Source: an uncultured Opitutia bacterium (GTDB lineage: Bacteria; Verrucomicrobiota; Verrucomicrobiia; Opitutales; Opitutaceae). From it: a stretch of 35,110 bases of DNA. The notes beneath the pieces are model-generated. The model did not search any database. It saw only the letters and a program-made list of their open reading frames with translations, and was not told the origin of the DNA. The position numbers were made by a program, and so were the translations under genes. This document shows, piece by piece, positions 9,317 to 17,780 of this stretch. The DNA lies in assembly GCA_903872505.1 (NCBI GenBank), contig CAIQKV010000115.1:1-35110 (forward strand). Direction: 5' to 3'. How positions within the stretch are numbered: position 1 is the stretch's first letter; each line of letters starts with the position of its first letter.

Positions 9317-12300
9317 TTAACTGCCGGCCGGGGTCGATTCAGCCCCGGCCAACCATGCCTCCCGGGCCAATTCCACATGGCGGGGCAGCACCTTGCACCA
9401 GTCATAGAACCGCAGGGCCTTCGAATAGGCCGTGGGCGTGAGCGACTTGCCGCTGCGTTCCTTGGCCAGGCAGATCCACATCATTTTGGAGAGCGCGACG
9501 GCGTCGCCGGGCGGTACCAGGTACCCGTCCTGTCGCTGCCCGACCATTTCGGCGATGCCGTGCACATCCGTCGTCACCATCGGCGTGCGGAAAGCCATCG
9601 CCTCCATCACCACGCGCGGGAACGATTCCTCGTAGCTCGAGCAAACGAACAGGTCGGCGGCGACGAAAAAGTCGGACGCCTCGCGCGTCTCCGGCACGAA
9701 CGTGACGTTGTCCTGCCCGAGCCGGATCAGATCGCGTTGCAGCAGGTCAAGGTAGCGGCCGGGCCGGGCGCCGACCATCACGAAGCGGAACTTCCCCTGG
9801 TGGCCGAAGTGGCGGTTGAAATGCGCGATGGCGCGGAGGAAGACGTGCTGGCCCTTGCGCTCGCAGACGGTGCCGATGTTGGCGATGACGGTCTCGTCGT
9901 CGCCGAACCCGTGCTTGCGGCGCAGTTCGGCCCGGGGGTGGGCGCGGCGGAACTCCTCGATGGTGTCGAGCCGGATCCAGGAGGGGACGAGCCGGAAATT
10001 GCCGCTGCGGCCGTAATCCTCGTAATAGGCGCGGGTGGCGGCGCAGAGGAAGAGCGCGCGGGTGGCCTGCTCAAACGCCTGCGCCACGAGCCCGTGCAGC
10101 CCGAGCGCCAGCCGTTGCTCGAAGAACCGGAAGAGCGAGTTGCTCTCGTGGATGTAGAACAGCGACGGCTTGCCGGCCCGGCGCGCCAGGTGCACGCCCC
10201 AGAAACTGGACAGGGTGTTGCAGACCACGAGGTCGACCTGCGCCCATTCCAACCGGGCGGCGATTTCCGCCACGCGGGCATGAAACGCCGCCTCGTCCGT
10301 GGCGGCATAGAGCGGGGCGGTGTCCACGAGCGTGACCCGCGCGCCGAGCGCCTCGAACGCGCCCCGCAGCGGGCCGTCCTGCGCCGCGAGCACCTCCAGG
10401 CGGAAGCCAGCCTCGCGCGCCAGGTAGGTGGCGTACTCCAGCAGGAAAAGCGGCGCGCCCTCGAGGTTGAGGTTGTGCGTCAGCAGCAGCAGCCGCAGCT
10501 GGCCCGCGCGGCTGGTCCGCGCGTTGAGCGGGCCGCGGCACTGCATGCTGCCGTGGGCCAGCTCGAGGTGCCGGCTCACGTACGGGTCGCGGAACCCGGG
10601 ATAGCGCCGCACAAACGCAATGTGCTCCGCGTCGTCGAAGGTCACCCCGCGCGTCGCGCTGCCCCAGTGCATGAGCTTGGCCTGCGGCGTGTAGATGATC
10701 CGCTGCCCGGCCGCGCGCACGCGCAGGCAGTAGTCCACGTCGTTGTACGCCACCCCGAAATCCTGCTCGTCGAATCCGCCGAGCTCACGGTAGAGCGCCG
10801 TGCGCGTCATCAGGCACGCACCGGTCACGGCCGACACCTCGCGCGCGGCCGCGTGCCACGCCACGGGCGCCGCGGACGGGTCGGTCTTGGCCAAGGGCGT
10901 GTCGGCCAGGCCGCCGTGCGGGCCGATGATGATGCCCGTGTGGTTGAGGGTCTTGTCCGGGTAGACCAGCTTCGCCCCCACCGCCCCCACGTCGGGCAGG
11001 GTGAACCAGGCGGCCATTTCCTCGAGCCAGCCGCGCTCGAGCGCGTTGACGTCGTTGTTCAGGTGCAGCACGAGCGGCGTGTCGAGGTGGGGCAGCGCCA
11101 GGTTGACCAGGTGGGCGTAGTTGAACGGGGCGCCCCGGTCGGCGGGCCGGAGCACCTTGCAGCGGAGGTCGTGGCGGCGCGGAATGGTCTCCAGGTAACG
11201 CACGGCATCCGGGTCGCGGGAATGGTCGTCGACGATGATCAGCTTCGCGTGGCGCCAGTCCACGGTCTCATCGAGCAGCTCGATGCATTCCTGCAGCAGG
11301 TGCAGCCGGTCGCGCGTGGGGATGACGATGGTCACGTTCAGGCGCTGCACGCTGTCCGGATCCGCGCGCAACTGGTGATACCGCAGCCGGCGGTGGTGCG
11401 CGGTCTCCGGGAGGAACGGGGCCGCCGTCCGGCCCCGGCGCGACATTGCCGCGACCAGCGCCTGGCGGGCCTGTTCCACCGAGGCATGCGCCGGGTCGGT
11501 CTGGCGGGGCGCGGCGGCGTGGAGATGGTGGCAAACGAGGGGGACATGCGCGACCTCGCCGGCGGCCAGCCGGTCGCCAAGGCGCAGCAGATAGTCGAAC
11601 CAAGGCACGAGGTTGAACTCGGCGCGCAGCGAGCCGAGCTCCACGAAGCGCTCGCGCCGCACGACGCTCAGCTGCCCGGGAAACAGGCCCGAGTCGGCCA
11701 GCGCCGGGCTCCAGTCCGGCTTGAAGTCGGGTTCCGTCCGGACGCCGTTGTCGTCCATCCGGTCCTCATCGGTGTAGACCAGCTCCAACCGCGGGTTGGC
11801 GGCGATTTGCTCGGCGACCTCAAGCAGGGCATCCGGGGACAGCCGCGAGTGGCCGGGCAGCAGGGCGAGATGGGTTCCCGGCGCCTGGTGGGCGGCGGCG
11901 TTGAGCGCGCGGATCGTGTCGGCCGGGCCGGTGGCGGTGACGGACTTCAGGCGGGCGTCGCCCACGGGCGCGCCAGCCTCGCCGACGAACCAGGCCTCCC
12001 ATTGCGGATAAATCTGCGCGCGCAGCGAGTCGGCGCAGGCCTGCAACTGCGCGGCGGTGCAGCCGCGCGAATCGAGCAGCAGCACGAAGCGCGGGCCGGT
12101 GGGCGACAGGTTGCGGGCCGACGCCTCCAGGATGGACCGGAGTTGCGGCGTGAGCCGGTTGGCCTGCTGCCAGGCCGCGTAGGGCTCCGCCTTGGCCTGG
12201 GCGAGGTGGGCCAGGGACGCCGGCGCGAAGCGGCGGAAATTTTCATAGGCCTGCGCGCAGGCCCGCCAGATCGCGGCCGGAGAGCCGAGCCGGATCTTTT

Positions 12301-13222
12301 GCGCGCGGCAGCCCGCGAGCAACAGCCGCACGACCCTGATGAACTCCCCGCGGCTGAACTCCGGCAGCGGCCGTTCCAGCTGGTTGCAACCGCGCTGGTA
12401 GAAGCGCCGCACAAACACGAGGTGCCGCGTCCCGTCCTCCAACTCGGCGAAAATCTCGAGGTAGCCGGGATCGCCGGAGTTCTCGTCGATGTCCACCAGG
12501 CCGAAGAATTGCGAGCGGGCGGCGTGCGGGTGCGACGGGAAGAGCGCGCCGGCCTCGGTGCGCGGGAGCTCGCCGTACTCCAGCTCGTTCTCGGCGAGCG
12601 GATGGGTCGTGCCGATCAGCCGCCGGATGCGCTGCTCCTGGTGGATGATCCAGCCCTCGACCTTCAGTTTGCCGTACTGGGAGCCGCCCGTGAGCAGCGG
12701 GTTCTCGAGCGCGCCGAAAAAGGGCGGGTTGGGCAGCGTGTCGAGCGTCACGGCGGCGGATTCCAGGGCGAGCCGCCGCGCGAGCGGGCGCAGGTCCGCC
12801 GCCGGATCCGCGCGCCGGGCCTGCAGGAGCTTGCGCAGCTGGTCAGGCACGATCTCGGCGCGCAGCTGGGCGCCGGGGCGCGGGCCGTGCCTGACCTCGA
12901 TGGCCGTCTGCCAGATGTCGACCCAGCGGCCGCCGGTCTCGAGCAGCTGGAGCCGCAACCGCCGCGCGCCCCGGGGCGGATTGATCCGGAGCGAGAAACC
13001 GGCATGGGGCAGGCCGAAGTCACCGCGCTGCTGGCGCTCGATGTCCTCGCGCGGCAGGCCGAAGATGCCCAGGTAAGGCACGCCGTTGATCACCGCCCGC
13101 ACATCGGAAAACCCCGTGCCCGTCTTCGAGATGAACCAGCCGCTGATCCAGACGGGCTCGCCGGTGAAGACCCAGGATTTGGGCTCCTCCACGTCGAAAA
13201 TATAGGCGTCGTTTTCGTTCAC
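9317..13222 (-). CDS. Giant multi-module glycosyltransferase: two beta domains, GT2 (degenerate), GT2, GT4
   Basis: Residue numbers count from an in-frame TTG at 13237. The GTG at 13222 is chosen as start because it sits just before the first conserved domain; no ATG is available. Beta domain A is at about 12-115 (WISGW, LGIFGLPRED). Beta domain B is at 165-283 (LKVEGWI, EIFAELEDG, HLVF). A first GT2 module at 383-600 keeps YTDEDRMDD, but the usual acidic LDHDD-type motif reads LLPGHSRL (459-466), so it is probably inactive. A second GT2 module at 635-870 is intact (IVIPTRDR, LHLNNDV at 724-730, YNDVDYCLR). A GT4 module at 914-1290 has THNLNLEGAP, CERKGQH and the EX7E pair E1204/E1212. The likely role is cytosolic assembly of a surface glycan, adding two kinds of sugar. 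It is paralogous to the three upstream genes; a 40-base gap separates it from its neighbour. Confidence 0.92.
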   Translation of the reverse strand: MNENDAYIFDVEEPKSWVFTGEPVWISGWFISKTGTGFSDVRAVINGVPYLGIFGLPREDIERQQRGDFGLPHAGFSLRINPPRGARRLRLQLLETGGRWVDIWQTAIEVRHGPRPGAQLRAEIVPDQLRKLLQARRADPAADLRPLARRLALESAAVTLDTLPNPPFFGALENPLLTGGSQYGKLKVEGWIIHQEQRIRRLIGTTHPLAENELEYGELPRTEAGALFPSHPHAARSQFFGLVDIDENSGDPGYLEIFAELEDGTRHLVFVRRFYQRGCNQLERPLPEFSRGEFIRVVRLLLAGCRAQKIRLGSPAAIWRACAQAYENFRRFAPASLAHLAQAKAEPYAAWQQANRLTPQLRSILEASARNLSPTGPRFVLLLDSRGCTAAQLQACADSLRAQIYPQWEAWFVGEAGAPVGDARLKSVTATGPADTIRALNAAAHQAPGTHLALLPGHSRLSPDALLEVAEQIAANPRLELVYTDEDRMDDNGVRTEPDFKPDWSPALADSGLFPGQLSVVRRERFVELGSLRAEFNLVPWFDYLLRLGDRLAAGEVAHVPLVCHHLHAAAPRQTDPAHASVEQARQALVAAMSRRGRTAAPFLPETAHHRRLRYHQLRADPDSVQRLNVTIVIPTRDRLHLLQECIELLDETVDWRHAKLIIVDDHSRDPDAVRYLETIPRRHDLRCKVLRPADRGAPFNYAHLVNLALPHLDTPLVLHLNNDVNALERGWLEEMAAWFTLPDVGAVGAKLVYPDKTLNHTGIIIGPHGGLADTPLAKTDPSAAPVAWHAAAREVSAVTGACLMTRTALYRELGGFDEQDFGVAYNDVDYCLRVRAAGQRIIYTPQAKLMHWGSATRGVTFDDAEHIAFVRRYPGFRDPYVSRHLELAHGSMQCRGPLNARTSRAGQLRLLLLTHNLNLEGAPLFLLEYATYLAREAGFRLEVLAAQDGPLRGAFEALGARVTLVDTAPLYAATDEAAFHARVAEIAARLEWAQVDLVVCNTLSSFWGVHLARRAGKPSLFYIHESNSLFRFFEQRLALGLHGLVAQAFEQATRALFLCAATRAYYEDYGRSGNFRLVPSWIRLDTIEEFRRAHPRAELRRKHGFGDDETVIANIGTVCERKGQHVFLRAIAHFNRHFGHQGKFRFVMVGARPGRYLDLLQRDLIRLGQDNVTFVPETREASDFFVAADLFVCSSYEESFPRVVMEAMAFRTPMVTTDVHGIAEMVGQRQDGYLVPPGDAVALSKMMWICLAKERSGKSLTPTAYSKALRFYDWCKVLPRHVELAREAWLAGAESTPAGS

Positions 13223-13277
13223 GTTGCGGGTGGGCAACCTAGGCGGGACCGGTGGTGCAGCGCAAGCATCGCGCGGC

Positions 13278-15521
13278 TCAGCGGCGGCGCGGGCCGGCGG
13301 CCTCGCGGACCAGGGCGAGGTGCGACGGCAGGGAATGATCCTGGTGGAACCGGCGCAGCACCGCCGTGCGCGCCCGGCCGGCCCGGCTGGTGTCGCCGGC
13401 GAAGTGCGCGGCGAGCGCCTGCTTCATCGCGTCGCCGAGCTGGTACCGGTCGCCGGGCGGGATTAGCCAGGCCTCGTCCTTGGCGAGCATCTCGGGGATG
13501 CCGTTGACGTTGGTCGTGATGATCGGGAGCCGGAAGGCCGCCGACTCCAGCAGCACACGCGGGAACGATTCCTCGAAGCTGGTGCAGACAAAAATGTCGG
13601 CCAGCCGGTAGAAGTCGAAAATCTCGCCCGTCTCGGGGAGAAACACGGCCTGGTCCAGCCCGTGCAGCGCCACGTCCTGCTTCAGGGCGTCGATGTAGGT
13701 TCCCTCCCGCGCGCCCACCATGACAAACTGGAGCTTGCGCCCGGGATAGGTGAAGCGCAGCTCCTCCTTCAGGAGCTCGATGGCGCGGATGAAGATGTGC
13801 TGACCCTTGCGCTCGCAGACCGAGCCGATGTTGACGAACAGCACGGCGTCGGGATCCAGCCCGTGCTTCCGGCGCAGGGCGGCCTGATCGTGCGCCGCGG
13901 CGAAGGCGTCGATGCGCGCGACATCCACCCAGCTGGGCAGCAGGCGGAAATTTCCCCGGTCCCCCAGGTATTCGAACACCTGGCGGGTGGCGTCCGCGGT
14001 GAAGACCACGCGGGTGGCGGACCGGAACGCGTCCTCGATGACGGGAAAAAGCGCGGGCGGCACGAGCGGCCCGAAGAAACGGCGGATGGCCGAGCTCTCA
14101 TGCACGTACAGCACCGAGGGCTTGCCCGCGCCCTTGGCCAGCTGAACGGCCCAGAATGAAACCATGGTGCTGGCGAGGACGAGATCGACGCCCGCCCAGT
14201 CGATGGGCCGGCTCGCCGACTCGAGCGCACGGGCCAGGGCGGCGGGTGTCTCGGCGCCGAACGCCGCCCGGAGGTCCAGCACCTCGACCGGCATGCCGGC
14301 GTCGGCAAAGACCTTCCGCATCGGGCCCTCCTGGGGCGAGACCACGCGGACGGTGACCCCGGGTTGCGCGATAAGATGGCGCGCGAGCTCGAAGATGAAC
14401 CACGGCGCACCCTCGAAGTTCAGGTTGTGCGTGGCGAGGAGCACCCGGAGCGGGCCGGAGTCGGTCGACGGGGTGGGCGGGGCCGCGTCCGGCCGATGCC
14501 GGCGGGGACGCGCCGGCGCCTCGGCGCGGTAGTGCCGCCAGGCTGCCCGGACGGCGGCGAGGAGCGCGGCCAGCTCACCGGCGGGGAGCGCATGGCGCCG
14601 GGCCGCCCGATACAGCGCCCAGACGGCCCGGGCAAACGTGAGCTGGGAGAGCGGCGGCAGCGGGACCTCTGCGCCGGCAATGACGCGCGGGGTGAAGCGC
14701 TGGGCGAAGACCAGGTGCTTTTCGCCGTTCTCCAGCTCGGCGAAGATCTTGAGCAGCGCCGGGGAACTTTGGTTGACGGGCAGGTCCACGTGGCCGCCAA
14801 ACTGCGAGTGTTCCCTCCCGGGCAGGTCGGCAAAGACGCTGCCGATGTCCGCGCGCGGCAGGCCGTGCAGCAGGGCGGACTCCTGCACGGCGTCGGCGAG
14901 GGCGGTGACGCGCTTGATCTTCGCGGTGCGGTGCGCGAGCCAGCCGGTCACGGACAGGCGGCCGTAGCGCAACCAGCCGGTGTCGCGCGGTTCCTCGAGG
15001 GCGCCGTGGAAGGGCGGGTTGGGCAGCGAGTTCAACGGCTCGGCCAGCGCCGCGGAGACGACCTCGTCGGCGAGGGCGGCGAGGTGCTGGCCCGGCCGCT
15101 GCGTCTGCAGGCGCAGCAGTTCCGGCACGAGTTCGGCCAGACGCGAACCCAGGGGCGCCGGCGCGGTCGCGGTGGGGGCACCCTCGTCCACGGTGATGGC
15201 GGTGCGGAAGAATTCATTCCAATGCCCGCTGGGATCGCGCGCCTCCAGGCGCAGCAGGCGCGCGCCGCGGTGCGGCTCCAACTGGATGACGAATCCCGCG
15301 TAGGGCGGACCGGGGCGTTGGAGGAACCTTTCATCCAGCCCCGGCCGGGGCAGGCCGTGCAGCCCGAGAACCGGCCGGCCGTCCACCCAGGCCCGCAGGT
15401 CGGTGGCGAGCTGGTTTTCACCCGCCCAGATCCAGCCGGCGATCCACGTCTTGCCCGCGGGAAAATGCCAGTCGGCGGGATGGATCTCGACGGCGAATTG
15501 CCAGCCGGTTGGTTCGGACAT
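13278..15521 (-). CDS. GT4 glycosyltransferase with two N-terminal beta domains, 747 aa
   Basis: Beta domain A occupies about residues 9-113 (WIAGW, LRAWVDGR, LGLHGLPRPGL, FFRTAI). Beta domain B occupies 165-277 (GRLSVTGWL, LKIFAELENGEKHLVFAQRF). A proline- and arginine-rich linker at about 335-356 leads to a GT4 (GT-B fold) module at 357-740. The GT4 module shows LLATHNLNFEGAPWF, YVHESSAIRRFF, NIGSVCERKGQH, VMVGAREG and the catalytic EX7E pair E651/E659 in EESFPRVLLE. GT4 enzymes are retaining transferases using nucleotide-sugar donors; the donor is not predictable here. The GT4 module is very close to those at 9317-13222 and 17781-21743, but both GT2 modules are absent, so this looks like a paralogue that lost them or never gained them. 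The ATG lies 3 bases after the upstream stop at 15525. Confidence 0.93.
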   Translation of the reverse strand: MSEPTGWQFAVEIHPADWHFPAGKTWIAGWIWAGENQLATDLRAWVDGRPVLGLHGLPRPGLDERFLQRPGPPYAGFVIQLEPHRGARLLRLEARDPSGHWNEFFRTAITVDEGAPTATAPAPLGSRLAELVPELLRLQTQRPGQHLAALADEVVSAALAEPLNSLPNPPFHGALEEPRDTGWLRYGRLSVTGWLAHRTAKIKRVTALADAVQESALLHGLPRADIGSVFADLPGREHSQFGGHVDLPVNQSSPALLKIFAELENGEKHLVFAQRFTPRVIAGAEVPLPPLSQLTFARAVWALYRAARRHALPAGELAALLAAVRAAWRHYRAEAPARPRRHRPDAAPPTPSTDSGPLRVLLATHNLNFEGAPWFIFELARHLIAQPGVTVRVVSPQEGPMRKVFADAGMPVEVLDLRAAFGAETPAALARALESASRPIDWAGVDLVLASTMVSFWAVQLAKGAGKPSVLYVHESSAIRRFFGPLVPPALFPVIEDAFRSATRVVFTADATRQVFEYLGDRGNFRLLPSWVDVARIDAFAAAHDQAALRRKHGLDPDAVLFVNIGSVCERKGQHIFIRAIELLKEELRFTYPGRKLQFVMVGAREGTYIDALKQDVALHGLDQAVFLPETGEIFDFYRLADIFVCTSFEESFPRVLLESAAFRLPIITTNVNGIPEMLAKDEAWLIPPGDRYQLGDAMKQALAAHFAGDTSRAGRARTAVLRRFHQDHSLPSHLALVREAAGPRRR

Positions 15522-15524
15522 GGC

Positions 15525-17768
15525 TCAAACTTGACCGGCGGCGACGGCGCTGGCGAGCGCGGCATGGCGCGGCAGGACGATGTCGGCGGAGAACTGGGCC
15601 TCGACCCGGGCGCGGGCCCGCGCCGCCAGATCCCGCCCAATTTCCGGGGAATTCAGCAGTCGCGCGAGGGCCTCCGCCCAGGCGGTGGTGTGGCCGGCGG
15701 GCACGAGCGTCGCCTCGAGGCCGTCGCGGGCGAGCTCGCTGATGCCGGCGATGTCGGAGGCCAGCAGCGGCGTGCCGCACGCCATCGCTTCCATCACGAC
15801 GCGGGGGGAGGATTCCTCGTAGCTGGAGCACACTGTCAGGTCGGCGGCGGCATAGTAGGGCAGATAATCCGGCGTCTCCGGGTGCACCTCCAGGTTGGGA
15901 ATGGCGAGGTCGGCCAGGACCTCCCGCAGCATGTCGTCGATCATGGTGTTCCGCCCACCGAGCAATACGAAACGGGTCCGGGCGGCGAGGGCCGGATACC
16001 GGGCCCGAAACAGGTCCACGGCCCGGACGAAGCCGATCTGGCCCTTGCGGTCGCACACCGTGCCGACGTTGGTGACGAGGAGTTCGCCCGGCTTCAGGCC
16101 GAAACGCGCGCGCAGCGCGTCGCGGGCGTTCGCGGCGAGCCAGCGGTCGATCCGGCGCACATCGACCCAACCCGGGGTCAGCACCGCGGTGATCGTCTGC
16201 CCCGACCCGGTGTAGTAGCGCCGGGTGGCGTCGCTGGTGAACGTGACGGCGTCGGCGACGGCCAGCGACTGCTCCACCAGCGACAGGACGGCCGGGTGAA
16301 TGTCGTCCCGATAGAAGCTGGCGGGACTGGTGCTCTCGTGGACGTAGAAGAGGACGCGCCGGCCGGCGGCCTGCGCCGCCAGCACGGCCCAGAAGGTGGT
16401 GAACGTGCTCCCGATGACCAGGTCGGCGGCCGCGAAGTCGAAGGCGCGGCCCAAGGCCGCGAGGGCGGCCTGCGCCTCGTCCGCGCTGCGCGCCCGGAAG
16501 ACCGCGGCCGGGTCGAGGATGACGACACGGGCGCCGAGGGCGGAGAAGGGCTCGCGCAGCGCGCCGTCGCTGGCGCTCACCACGGTCAAGGCGGCTCCGC
16601 CCTCCGCCAGGTGGCGCGCCAGATCGAGCAGGAAGAGCGGGGCGCCCTCGAGGTTGAGATTGTGCGTGGCGAGGATCACGCGACCGGGCAGGCGGGCTGA
16701 CGTTGCGGTGGCGGGGGAAGCGGGAGCGCGCTGCGGGGTCCGGCTGCGCGGGGCGGTCCGGGTGTATCCGGCCTTCAACTTGGCCAAGGCGACCCGCAGG
16801 TCGTTGTCGTCGATGAAGCTTTGCTTGCGCGATTGGAGCGCGCCGCGCCAGGCGGTGACGGCTGCATCAAACTCGGCGGACGTCGCGCCCGCGTACGGGT
16901 ATTTTTCCACTTCCGAGTCGTAACGCCGGGTGGTCCGGATCTGCGCCAGGTGCAGCGCGCCGTCGGAGGTCTGGGCGTAGATCCGCACCGCGACGGGATT
17001 GGGCAGCTGGGGCGGCACATCCACATAACCCTCGTAACCGGAAACCGCCGCCGCGGGATACTGCGGAAATTGGGGAATCAGATTGGGCGTCGCGCGGCCG
17101 AGCTTGAGCGGCAGCAACGCCTGCAGGTCGGCCGTGGCCCACAGCCGCTGGATCTTGTCCGTGGTGTGGAACAGATAGCCGACCACCGGCAGGAGGCCGA
17201 ACCGGCTGGAATTCACCACGGCGGGCTCGTCCGCATACCCGATGAAGGGCCGGGGCGGCGGCAGCAGGTCGTGAACCGGCGGGAGATCGGCCGCCAGTTC
17301 CTCCGCGAGGGTCTTCCACGAGGTGCCGGGCCGGGCGCGGCGCGTCCGCAGGATCAGGTCGAGCGACCGGCAGAAATCGTGCCAGCGCAGCGAGTGGGCG
17401 GCCGGGGCGGGGTGCGTATGCGCGACCGGACCCTGCACCTGAAAGGGAATGCGGTCGAACCCGGTCCAACGGCCCTCCAGTTCCAGGACCTCGAGCTCGA
17501 CCTCAACCGGCCCGGCCGGCAGCTCCACCAGGACGTAGAATTCCGCGAGCGCGACGGACCGCCGGGTCTGGAAATGCGCGGCGAGGTCGGCGCGCGGCCG
17601 GCCGTAAACCGCGGGAAAAATCCGGCCGCCCACCCGGGCGCGGACATCGACAAAGTGGCCACCGGGCTTCGGCATCACCCAGCCGCGCAGCAGCTGCCGA
17701 CCCGGCGGCAGCGTTGCGCCGGGCGGGGGCGACTCGAGCTGGGAAAAACTGAAGGAGGTCTCGTGCAT
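15525..17768 (-). CDS. GT4 glycosyltransferase with divergent N-terminal beta domains, 747 aa
   Basis: It has the same architecture as the preceding downstream neighbour but is more divergent. Beta domain A is at about 8-113 (LLRGWV, VDVRARVGGRIFPAVYGRPRAD). Beta domain B is at 165-283 (FGLLPVVGYLF, VRIYAQTSDGALHL). The GT4 module is at 362-740 with ILATHNLNLEGAPLFLLDLA, YVHESTSPASFY, NVGTVCDRKGQ and EX7E pair E652/E660 in EESSPRVVME. Differences from the other three paralogues (CDRKGQ for CERKGQH, ESSPRV for ESFPRV) suggest that it split off early and may use another donor or acceptor. The GRP in domain A replaces the usual GLP. It sits 12 bases downstream of the 1320-aa gene and 3 bases upstream of the next start, so co-expression is nearly certain. 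Confidence 0.92.
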   Translation of the reverse strand: MHETSFSFSQLESPPPGATLPPGRQLLRGWVMPKPGGHFVDVRARVGGRIFPAVYGRPRADLAAHFQTRRSVALAEFYVLVELPAGPVEVELEVLELEGRWTGFDRIPFQVQGPVAHTHPAPAAHSLRWHDFCRSLDLILRTRRARPGTSWKTLAEELAADLPPVHDLLPPPRPFIGYADEPAVVNSSRFGLLPVVGYLFHTTDKIQRLWATADLQALLPLKLGRATPNLIPQFPQYPAAAVSGYEGYVDVPPQLPNPVAVRIYAQTSDGALHLAQIRTTRRYDSEVEKYPYAGATSAEFDAAVTAWRGALQSRKQSFIDDNDLRVALAKLKAGYTRTAPRSRTPQRAPASPATATSARLPGRVILATHNLNLEGAPLFLLDLARHLAEGGAALTVVSASDGALREPFSALGARVVILDPAAVFRARSADEAQAALAALGRAFDFAAADLVIGSTFTTFWAVLAAQAAGRRVLFYVHESTSPASFYRDDIHPAVLSLVEQSLAVADAVTFTSDATRRYYTGSGQTITAVLTPGWVDVRRIDRWLAANARDALRARFGLKPGELLVTNVGTVCDRKGQIGFVRAVDLFRARYPALAARTRFVLLGGRNTMIDDMLREVLADLAIPNLEVHPETPDYLPYYAAADLTVCSSYEESSPRVVMEAMACGTPLLASDIAGISELARDGLEATLVPAGHTTAWAEALARLLNSPEIGRDLAARARARVEAQFSADIVLPRHAALASAVAAGQV

Positions 17769-17780
17769 CCGGGAACGCGC

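Noticed and set aside
9200..13507. A very long open frame on the + strand opposite the 1300-aa transferase, about 1435 codons
   Set aside because: It is antisense to a gene with clear GT2 and GT4 motifs, has low-complexity R/G/A/E/V-rich translation with no recognisable motif, and is expected from GC-rich codon bias.
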